From positions 1 through 6,076 of the forward strand of contig JBGQJC010000066.1 in the NCBI GenBank assembly GCA_041498815.1: a stretch of DNA of 6,076 nucleotides, in the 5' to 3' direction. Position numbers and translations under genes: made by a program. The notes below the pieces were generated by a model. It had not been told where the DNA came from, ran no database searches, and worked only from the letters and a program-made list of their open reading frames with translations. The DNA is from DATDPM01 sp041498815 (lineage in GTDB: Bacteria; Pseudomonadota; Alphaproteobacteria; DATDPM01). This document shows, piece by piece, positions 1 to 5,054 of the stretch. The number at the start of each line of letters is the position of its first letter. Positions within the stretch are counted from its first letter, which is position 1.

Positions 1-1
1 G

Positions 2-787
2 AAGGCCTCGGTGGACGAAGCGTTGCGCCAGGCATTGGTCAATCTCGAGTCGGTGGCAGCGCCGGCGGGTGAAATGCCGGTGGTGCTGGGCCCCGGTTGG
101 CCGGGGATCCTGCTCCACGAAGCGATCGGCCACGGGCTCGAGGGCGACTTCAACCGCAAGAAAACTTCGGTCTTCTCCGGGCTGATGAACGAGCGCATCG
201 CATCGCCGGGCGTCACCGTGGTCGACGACGGGACGCTTCCCGACCGGCGCGGCTCGCTCACCGTAGATGATGAAGGCACGCCCAGCTCCTGCACAACCCT
301 GATCGAAGACGGCAAGCTCGTCCATTACATGCAGGATCGCCTGAACGCACGCCTCATGGGCATGAAAGCCACCGGAAACGGCCGCCGCGAGTCCTACGCC
401 CACCCGCCCATGCCGCGCATGACCAACACCTATATGCTTCCCGGCCGCTTCGATCCGGGCGAGATCATCGCCTCGGTTGCGCGCGGGCTTTACGCGGTCA
501 ATTTCGGCGGCGGCAGCGTGGACATCACTTCCGGCAAATTCGTGTTCTCGGCCTCGGAAGCCTATCTCATCGAAAATGGCAAGGTGACGAAGCCCGTCAA
601 AGGCGCGACGCTGATCGGCGCCGGCCACGAAGTGCTGAAAGGCATCGAGATGGTGGGCAACGACCTGAGGCTCGATCCCGGGATCGGGACCTGCGGCAAG
701 GACGGTCAGCAGGTGCCGGTGGGCGTCGGCCAGCCGACGTTGCTGGTTCGCAGTCTCACGGTCGGCGGCACCGAGGCGGCGGCTTAA
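2..787 (+). CDS. tldD: TldD metalloprotease, C-terminal part (5' end outside window)
   Basis: TldD pairs with TldE (PmbA) as a zinc-dependent peptidase, known for processing microcin B17 and degrading the CcdA antitoxin. The frame is open from base 2 with no start, so the gene begins upstream; the GTG at 11 is internal. The zinc motif HEAIGH (HEXXXH) lies at 116-133, within LLHEAIGHGLEGD. A cysteine in GTCGKDGQ (codon 692-694) matches the position of the third metal ligand in E. coli TldD. The 192-residue spacing between the first His and this Cys, and the roughly 30-residue tail after it, agree with my recollection of the E. coli enzyme. The conserved ending VPVGVGQPTLLV is present. About 260 of the usual 480 or so residues are inside the window, and the stop is TAA at 785-787. 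The next gene is convergent. Family identification is secure; TldE is not in the window. Confidence 0.95.
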   Translation, partial: KASVDEALRQALVNLESVAAPAGEMPVVLGPGWPGILLHEAIGHGLEGDFNRKKTSVFSGLMNERIASPGVTVVDDGTLPDRRGSLTVDDEGTPSSCTTLIEDGKLVHYMQDRLNARLMGMKATGNGRRESYAHPPMPRMTNTYMLPGRFDPGEIIASVARGLYAVNFGGGSVDITSGKFVFSASEAYLIENGKVTKPVKGATLIGAGHEVLKGIEMVGNDLRLDPGIGTCGKDGQQVPVGVGQPTLLVRSLTVGGTEAAA

Positions 788-814
788 CCCCGCGCGGCGT
801 TTCCCGCCCCGCTA

Positions 815-828
815 AACTCTTTCGAGTT
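815..828. terminator. Weak hairpin between convergent tldD and aroQ-like genes
   Basis: AACTC (815-819) and GAGTT (824-828) can pair around a TTTC loop in the 47-base gap between two convergent stop codons. The stem is only 5 base pairs, and neither side has a clear run of T, so it is a poor intrinsic terminator. It is listed because it is the only hairpin-like structure I see where both genes need an end. Rho-dependent or unrecognised termination is equally possible. Confidence 0.2.
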
Positions 829-834
829 CCGAGG

Positions 835-1170
835 TTACCGGCGCCGGCGGCGGTCGAATTCCTTGAACTCGTAATCGACGAAGCGGTCGATCATGGCCCG
901 GAACGCCTGCCCCACCACCGCCGCATTCAGGCCGTAAGCGCCCGCCTGTTTGCGCACCTCGGCGACGATTGCGGATATGCGCGCCCGATCGCGCACGTCT
1001 TTGCGCCGCGCTTTCAATTCGGCGGCGCGCCGCACGAAGGTCCCGCGCTTTGAAATCAGGCGCAAAAGCTCCCGGTCGATGCGGTCGATTTCGGCGCGCA
1101 CCTCTCTAAGATTGCGGCACGCGGCCGCATTCCTCCTTTTCATCCGTTTCCTTGCCGGTGCCCGCGCCAT
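835..1170 (-). CDS. Chorismate mutase-like protein, AroQ class (type II)
   Basis: This 111-residue all-helical protein fits the AroQ fold that converts chorismate to prephenate, the branch point to Phe and Tyr. Aligned by eye to the E. coli P-protein mutase domain, R25, R42, K53, D61 and R64 correspond to Arg11, Arg28, Lys39, Asp48 and Arg51, with the Arg-Arg and Arg-Lys spacings of 17 and 11 conserved. Differences are I65 where E. coli has Glu52, F97 for Ser84 and E101 for Gln88; yeast chorismate mutase also has Glu at the last site. The N-terminus is Arg/Lys-rich and the protein ends in five Arg. I chose the ATG at 1170 because AAGGA lies 10 bases upstream, just after the gshA stop. An ATG at 1143 (preceded by AAGGAAACGG) and a GTG at 1200 that overlaps gshA are alternatives. 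It is the last gene of the minus-strand group. The fold is likely; the activity is less certain. Confidence 0.8.
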   Translation of the reverse strand: MARAPARKRMKRRNAAACRNLREVRAEIDRIDRELLRLISKRGTFVRRAAELKARRKDVRDRARISAIVAEVRKQAGAYGLNAAVVGQAFRAMIDRFVDYEFKEFDRRRRR

Positions 1171-1183
1171 CGACCAATGATCC

Positions 1184-2551
1184 TTAATACGCAAGCTCAC
1201 GGAAAACCGGATCGACGTTCTCGCCCCAATGGGTCCGGTAGGATTCCAGCAGCTCTTCGGCCGGAGTCATGCCGAGTTCGGCGATCTCTTCCAGTGGTTC
1301 AAGATAATGGCATTCGTCGCGGTCGCGCGAGCCGATGCAGCCGCGGCGCGTCAAGCCGGCCCTGGAGATCGCGAGCACCTCGCGCGCCAAATCGCGCAAC
1401 GGCTTGCCGCGGAAGCGGGTGGCGAGCGCAAAGCGCGGCACGTCGGCGCGAAGCCGCGCGTGGTCCGCCATCGTCCAGTCCTTGATCAGGGTGCAAGCGG
1501 CATCGAGCGCCGTCTCGTCATAAAGCAGTCCCACCCAGAAGGCCGGCAACGCGCAAAGCCGCGCCCACGGGCCGCCGTCCGTCCCGCGCATTTCGAGGAA
1601 GGTCTTAAGGCGCACCTCGGGGAAAACGGTGGTCAAATGGTCCTCCCAATCGCCCATGGTCGGAATTTGATTCGGATAGGCGGGCAATTTCCCCGCCATG
1701 AAATCGCGGAACGATTGGCCGGCGGCGTCGATGTAGCGTCCGTCGCGATAGACGAAATACATCGGCACATCCAGCATGTAATCGACGTAGCGCTCGAAGC
1801 CCATGCCGTCCTCGAACACGAAGGGGAGAATCCCGGTACGGTCGGGGTCGGTGTCGGTCCAAATGAAGCTGCGATAGCTCAGGTATCCGGTGGGCTTGCC
1901 CTCGGCAAAGGGCGAATTGGCGAACAGCGCGACCGCGATCGGCTGAAGCGCGAGGCCGACGCGGAAACGGTTCACCATGCCCCGCTCGGATTCGAAATCG
2001 AGATTCACCTGCACCGTGCAGGTGCGCAGCATCATGTCGAGGCCGAGACCGCCCTTCTTCGGCATGTAGTCGCGCATGATCTTGTAGCGGCCCTTCGGCA
2101 TCCAGGGGATTTCGTCGCGCCGCCATTTCGGCTGGAAGCCGATGCCGAGCAATCCGGTCCCGAGCTCGCTCCCCACCGCCTTGCATTCCGCGAGATGTCT
2201 TTGCACCTCGTCGCAAGTCTGGTGGATGGTCGCAAGCGGCGCGCCCGAGAGCTCCACCTGCCCGCCCGGCTCCAATGTCACCGATGATCCGTCGGGCTTG
2301 CCGAGCGCGATCAAATTCCCCTGCTCGTAAACCGGATCCCAGCCGAAACGGGAGAGCCCGCCGAGCAGTGCTGCGATGCCGTCGGGCCCGCCGTGGGGAA
2401 GCGGGCGAAGGTCGCTCAAACGGAAGGCGAATTTCTCGTGCTCGGTGCCGATGCGCCAATTCTCCTTGGGCTTGCACCCCGCCGCGAGATAGACGACGAG
2501 CTGGTCGCGCGAGGTGACCGGTTGAAGGCTCTCTTTGCGGGGAGAGGACAT
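1184..2551 (-). CDS. gshA: Glutamate-cysteine ligase, plant/alphaproteobacterial type
   Basis: It catalyses the ATP-dependent first step of glutathione synthesis, joining L-glutamate through its gamma-carboxyl to L-cysteine, in the cytoplasm. The 455-residue product matches the size I recall for rhizobial and plant-type (GCS2 family) enzymes. Family blocks include GTEHEKF (residues 35-41), LEPGGQVELSG (93-103), a central MPKGRYKIMRDYMPKKGGLG stretch, and a conserved-looking FLEMRGTDGGPW segment. The open frame continues back to 2788 inside rsmE, but that extension is Arg/Pro/Ala-rich shadow sequence, and similarity begins only after the ATG at 2551. No good Shine-Dalgarno precedes this ATG; it lies 31 bases after the rsmE stop, so translational coupling is possible. 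The aroQ-like gene follows within 13 bases, suggesting one transcript. Several cysteines are present, but I cannot tell whether the redox disulfides of plant enzymes are conserved. Confidence 0.95.
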   Translation of the reverse strand: MSSPRKESLQPVTSRDQLVVYLAAGCKPKENWRIGTEHEKFAFRLSDLRPLPHGGPDGIAALLGGLSRFGWDPVYEQGNLIALGKPDGSSVTLEPGGQVELSGAPLATIHQTCDEVQRHLAECKAVGSELGTGLLGIGFQPKWRRDEIPWMPKGRYKIMRDYMPKKGGLGLDMMLRTCTVQVNLDFESERGMVNRFRVGLALQPIAVALFANSPFAEGKPTGYLSYRSFIWTDTDPDRTGILPFVFEDGMGFERYVDYMLDVPMYFVYRDGRYIDAAGQSFRDFMAGKLPAYPNQIPTMGDWEDHLTTVFPEVRLKTFLEMRGTDGGPWARLCALPAFWVGLLYDETALDAACTLIKDWTMADHARLRADVPRFALATRFRGKPLRDLAREVLAISRAGLTRRGCIGSRDRDECHYLEPLEEIAELGMTPAEELLESYRTHWGENVDPVFRELAY

Positions 2552-2582
2552 GACGGATGCAAAACCCGATGGTTGCCGAAGA

Positions 2583-3371
2583 TTACGGCGCGCCGCGCCG
2601 GCAGCACTTGTCGCGCCCGTCGCCGATGAGCGCCTGGAAGCAGGCCAGGGCCGCAAGCGCCGCGGTGTCCGCCCGCAGCACGCGGGGCCCGAGCGAAACC
2701 CGGCTAACAAAGGGCAGATCGGCGAATGCGTCAAGTTCGCCCGGCTCGAATCCGCCTTCGGGTCCGGTGACGATTGCGTGAGCGCCATCGCCCGCCAGCG
2801 TCTTCAGGGCCTCGGCGATGGGCGTGCCGCGGCCGGTTTCATCGCATAGAATAACGCGGCGCTCGCGCGGCCATGTTCGGACGATCTCGGGCAGGTTTGC
2901 GGGGGCGAGGATTTGCGGCACGCTCAGGCGCTCCGATTGCTCCGCCGCCTCGACCGCGTTGGCCAGCAGACGTTCGGCGTTGACGCGGGCGACGATGGTG
3001 CGCCTCGTCATCATTGGCCAAAGCGCCGACACACCCAGTTCGGTCGCTTTCTCCGCCAGGAAATCGACCCGGGCCCGTTTGATCGGGGCGAATACCAGCC
3101 ACAGATCGGGCTCGACCGGCTGCGGCCGGGTCTGGCTTACGATTGCGGCCGAGCACCAACCGCGCCCTATGCCATCGATGCGCGCCACCCATTCGCCGTC
3201 GCGCCCGTTGAACAGCAGCAGGGGATCGCCGATGGAGCGCCGCATCACATGCTGGAGGTAATGGGCCTGCTCGCGCGATAAGCCAATGACGGCGCCGGCG
3301 CCAAGATCGGCCGTAACGAACAGCCGCACGGTGTTGTGCGCCGCTCCCCCGTCCTCGCGTCCTTCGCGCAT
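2583..3371 (-). CDS. rsmE: 16S rRNA (uracil-1498-N3)-methyltransferase RsmE
   Basis: RsmE is a SPOUT-superfamily, SAM-dependent enzyme that methylates N3 of U1498 in 16S rRNA of the small subunit. The 262-residue product has an N-terminal PUA-like segment (VRLFV... HYLQHVMR) followed by the knotted methyltransferase domain with KATELGV (108-114), EQSERL (144-149), GPEGGF (203-208) and LGPRVLRADTA (227-237). The last motif is usually R-I-L-R-x-E-T-A, so Asp replaces Glu here, a conservative change. I chose the ATG at 3371 because GGGGAG (3377-3382 on the complement) lies 5 bases upstream. A GTG at 3329 would give a protein starting VRLFV, nearer the usual N-terminus, but it has poorer ribosome-binding context. 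The tail DKCCRRGAP is extra. It is the first gene of the rsmE-gshA-aroQ-like group and is divergent from ubiA. Confidence 0.95.
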   Translation of the reverse strand: MREGREDGGAAHNTVRLFVTADLGAGAVIGLSREQAHYLQHVMRRSIGDPLLLFNGRDGEWVARIDGIGRGWCSAAIVSQTRPQPVEPDLWLVFAPIKRARVDFLAEKATELGVSALWPMMTRRTIVARVNAERLLANAVEAAEQSERLSVPQILAPANLPEIVRTWPRERRVILCDETGRGTPIAEALKTLAGDGAHAIVTGPEGGFEPGELDAFADLPFVSRVSLGPRVLRADTAALAALACFQALIGDGRDKCCRRGAP

Positions 3372-3420
3372 CGCCGCTCCCCGCTTGTCTCGGCATGCCC
3401 CCGTCGCGCAAGATTACCCC
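3372..3420. promoter_or_regulatory. Short divergent spacer between rsmE and ubiA
   Basis: Only 49 bases separate the two divergent start codons, so promoters for the minus-strand group and for ubiA must overlap each other or lie partly in the opposing gene. For ubiA, CTTGTC (3384-3389) resembles the alphaproteobacterial -35 element. A -10-like CAAGAT (3409-3414) follows after a long 19-base spacer and would place the transcript start almost at the ATG. The match is weak and inferred by eye. I found no clear minus-strand promoter here. Confidence 0.3.
3377..3382 (-). promoter_or_regulatory. Ribosome binding site of rsmE
   Basis: The complement reads GGGGAG five bases before the ATG at 3371. 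It supports that start over the downstream GTG at 3329, whose upstream purine run is about 14 bases away. It also lies inside the 49-base spacer shared with ubiA. Confidence 0.6.
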
Positions 3421-4389
3421 ATGCCGGAGCCCGCCGAAACCGAACCCGCGCCGATATCGGACGCGCCCAAGCCGAGCGATGACGCGAGCGACATCGAAGC
3501 CGGCGGCTGGATCGAGAAATACGTTCCCGCCCATGCGCGGCCCTATGTCCTGCTGGCACGGCTCGACCGGCCGGTCGGCATCTGGCTGCTTCTGCTTCCC
3601 TGCTGGTGGTCGGCGGCGCTCGCGGCAAAGGGTATCCCCAGCTGGACGCTCTTGCTGTTGTTCGCCGTGGGCGCCGTCATCATGCGCGCCGCCGGTTGCA
3701 CCCTGAACGACATCGCCGACCGCGATTTCGACGCCCAGGTCGCGCGCACCAGGAACCGCCCCATCGCCTCCGGCGCGATCGGCCTCCGCGCCGCGCATAT
3801 CTTCCTCGGCGCGCTGCTGATCGCGGGATTGGCGGTTCTCTTGTGCTTCAACCGCGAAGCAACGATCGTCGGCGTCGCCTCGCTGCCCCTCGTCCTCATC
3901 TACCCGTTCATGAAACGGCTGACCGATTGGCCCCAGGCGTGGCTCGGGCTCACCTTCAACTGGGGCGCACTCATGGGTTGGGCGGCGGTGACCGACGATC
4001 TAGCTATGCCTGCGTTTCTGCTTTACGCCGGCGGCTTCTTCTGGACGCTCGGCTACGACACCATCTACGCGCACCAGGACCGGCAGGACGATTTGCTCAT
4101 CGGCGTGCTCTCGAGCGCGCTCCGGCTCGGCAACCGCACCCGGCCGTTCCTCTATGTTTGCTACGGGCTGTGCCTGGCCTTGATCGCCGCGGCGGGGCTT
4201 AAAGCCGGGCTCGGCGTGGTGTTCCTGGCCTGGCTTGCACCGGCCGCGGTTCTACTCCTCTGGCAGACGTTGAGCGTGCGCCTCGACGAGCCCGCCGATT
4301 GCCTCGCCAAGTTCCGCTCTAACCTCTGGTTCGGGCTGATTGTATTCGCGGCGATCGTAGCCGCGCGCGTTATCGAGGCCGGGATTTAG
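3421..4389 (+). CDS. ubiA: 4-hydroxybenzoate polyprenyltransferase UbiA
   Basis: UbiA is an integral inner-membrane prenyltransferase that attaches the polyprenyl tail to 4-hydroxybenzoate, an early committed step of ubiquinone synthesis. Both Asp-rich Mg-diphosphate motifs are present: NDIADRDFD (residues 96-104) and DTIYAHQDRQDD (213-224). The basic segment ARTRNRPIASG follows the first, as in the family. About eight or nine hydrophobic membrane segments are visible from residue 50 onward. The 322-residue product carries an acidic, Pro-rich N-terminal stretch of about 35 residues before the first helix, somewhat longer than in E. coli UbiA (about 290 residues). I chose the ATG at 3421 because the open frame upstream to 3286 lies inside rsmE and looks like shadow sequence. 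No Shine-Dalgarno precedes the ATG, so leaderless translation is possible. The 3' end overlaps the convergent DUF4170-like gene by 20 bases. Confidence 0.95.
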   Translation: MPEPAETEPAPISDAPKPSDDASDIEAGGWIEKYVPAHARPYVLLARLDRPVGIWLLLLPCWWSAALAAKGIPSWTLLLLFAVGAVIMRAAGCTLNDIADRDFDAQVARTRNRPIASGAIGLRAAHIFLGALLIAGLAVLLCFNREATIVGVASLPLVLIYPFMKRLTDWPQAWLGLTFNWGALMGWAAVTDDLAMPAFLLYAGGFFWTLGYDTIYAHQDRQDDLLIGVLSSALRLGNRTRPFLYVCYGLCLALIAAAGLKAGLGVVFLAWLAPAAVLLLWQTLSVRLDEPADCLAKFRSNLWFGLIVFAAIVAARVIEAGI

Positions 4390-4786
4390 CGGGCGGGGAT
4401 TGGGCCTCGACGATGCGGAAGCGGGCGTTGCAATTGTCCACCGTTTGCCAGGAGCGCTGCTGCCATTCGGCCGTTGCCGCCGCCATGGTCGCGAACGGCC
4501 CGGCCCAGGTTTCCGCCCCGCCGCCCACGATCAGGCGGAAATGGGTGTCGATGTATTCCCCGCCCACGACCCAGAACTTGCGCTCGGCCTGGGCCTTGTC
4601 CTCGGTCTCGACGATGCGGAAGCGGGTGTTGCAGTTATCGACCCCGGGCCAGGAACGCTTCTGCCATTCGGCCTCGGCCGCGCCCTGGGCTTCGAACGGC
4701 CCGTAGCGCGCCTCCGCCCCGCCGCCCACGATCTCGCGGAAGTGCGTATCGGTGTATTCGCCGCCCACGACCCAGTATTGCTTCAC
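4370..4786 (-). CDS. Tandem-duplicated DUF4170-like protein, function unknown
   Basis: This 138-residue soluble protein has no signal peptide or membrane segment. It consists of two domain copies, residues 3-60 and 70-127, of identical length and 42 of 58 residues identical by eye, joined by a 9-residue charged linker (TEDKAQAER). Each copy runs from a WVVGGEY motif through DTHFR, GGGAE, GPF and AEWQ to VDNCNxRFRIVE. The pattern, an opening YWVVGGEY block, a central GPF and a later AxxxW, matches my memory of DUF4170, a small alphaproteobacterial family usually found as a single domain of about 70-80 residues. The start is the GTG at 4786, because GGGAG (4792-4796 on the complement) lies 5 bases upstream and the product then begins MKQYWVVGGEY. 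The frame stays open upstream to 5599, but that is antisense to ubiD. The last 20 bases overlap the end of ubiA. Confidence 0.8.
   Translation of the reverse strand: MKQYWVVGGEYTDTHFREIVGGGAEARYGPFEAQGAAEAEWQKRSWPGVDNCNTRFRIVETEDKAQAERKFWVVGGEYIDTHFRLIVGGGAETWAGPFATMAAATAEWQQRSWQTVDNCNARFRIVEAQSPPAKSRPR
4406..4579 (-). repeat. Second copy of the internal DUF4170-like repeat
   Basis: Codons 70-127 of the gene repeat codons 3-60 with a 201-base offset and no indels. Long identical DNA runs remain, for example TCGACGATGCGGAAGCGGG within both copies (plus-strand orientation). This copy ends VDNCNARFRIVE and is followed by an 11-residue tail. Confidence 0.9.
4607..4780 (-). repeat. First copy of the internal DUF4170-like repeat
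   Basis: Codons 3-60 form the first copy, starting QYWVVGGEY and ending VDNCNTRFRIVE. It differs from the second copy mainly in the middle (ARYGPFEAQG against TWAGPFATMA), while both ends are nearly invariant. Confidence 0.9.
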
Positions 4787-4791
4787 TGCCG

Positions 4792-4796
4792 CTCCC
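4792..4796 (-). promoter_or_regulatory. Ribosome binding site setting the GTG start of the DUF4170-like gene
   Basis: The complement reads GGGAG five bases before the GTG at 4786. No ATG is available in frame near the beginning of the conserved domain, so this site decides the start. Confidence 0.6.
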
Positions 4797-4828
4797 AGCG
4801 CCTTGGTGACCGCAAAACCGTCCAACCG

Positions 4829-4857
4829 GAAAAGCCGGAAATGGCCGCAAATGTCAA
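4829..4857 (-). promoter_or_regulatory. Possible promoter for the DUF4170-like gene
   Basis: On the complement a perfect TTGACA (4857-4852) is followed after 17 bases by CTTTTC (4834-4829). The -35 element is consensus but the -10 is poor. Position and direction fit, about 43 bases before the GTG start. Confidence 0.3.
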
Positions 4858-4928
4858 CTAGGGTGCTGGGCCTGGATAATGCCGGAGCGCGCCCGGTGGC
4901 GACGGCCCCTGCGCGCCGCCGCCATGCC

Positions 4929-4948
4929 GTGCATTGAAGTGCATTGAT
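4929..4948. repeat. Two-copy 10-base tandem repeat upstream of ubiD
   Basis: GTGCATTGA occurs at 4929-4937 and again at 4939-4947, a period of 10 bases, about one helical turn. Two same-face sites could serve as an operator, but with only two copies chance is a real possibility. Confidence 0.4.
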
Positions 4949-4998
4949 ATGCCTCGATTTGTTGCGGCTTGCCGGCGGTCTCAAAGGACCCGCTCCGG

Positions 4999-5030
4999 CT
5001 TGACGGGATTGCGCGGTTCTGGCGTGTTTA
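4999..5030 (+). promoter_or_regulatory. Possible promoter for ubiD
   Basis: CTTGAC at 4999-5004 matches the alphaproteobacterial -35 consensus. The -10 candidates downstream (CGTGTT at 5023-5028 or TGTTTA at 5025-5030) are weak. A transcript starting near 5036 would have a leader of about 20 bases containing the ubiD ribosome binding site. Confidence 0.35.
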
Positions 5031-5044
5031 GCGCTCATCTCCCT

Positions 5045-5050
5045 GAGGAT
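5045..5050 (+). promoter_or_regulatory. Ribosome binding site of ubiD
   Basis: GAGGAT lies four bases before the ATG at 5055, a good Shine-Dalgarno that fixes the ubiD start. Confidence 0.7.
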
Positions 5051-5054
5051 TCCC

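Larger units (their letters stand above)
4787..5054. other. Divergent intergenic region between the DUF4170-like gene and ubiD
   Basis: These 268 bases hold no convincing gene on either strand. They contain the two promoter-like sites and the two ribosome binding sites for the flanking genes, a close direct repeat CCGGAAA (4826-4832 and 4835-4841), and a 10-base tandem repeat at 4929-4948. The stretch 4860-4925 shows nothing I can interpret. Confidence 0.7.

Noticed and set aside
1118..1140. A near-perfect Shine-Dalgarno (AAAAGGAGGA on the complement, 1140-1131) inside the chorismate mutase-like gene, followed by ATG at 1130 and GTG at 1120.
   Set aside because: Both starts are out of frame with the gene; the ATG is too close and its frame closes after a few codons. 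The run arises from the codons for Lys-Arg-Arg.
1229..2287. A 352-residue open frame on the plus strand, antisense to gshA.
   Set aside because: Long antisense frames are common in GC-rich genes; it has no recognisable domain and lies wholly within the well-supported gshA.
2552..2788. Upstream extension of the gshA frame by 79 residues.
   Set aside because: It lies inside rsmE, is rich in Arg, Pro, Ser and Ala, and shows no family similarity; it is a shadow of rsmE.
2839..3798. A 319-residue minus-strand open frame crossing rsmE, the spacer and ubiA.
   Set aside because: It is in a different frame from rsmE, is Arg/Gly-rich low-complexity sequence, and overlaps two clear genes.
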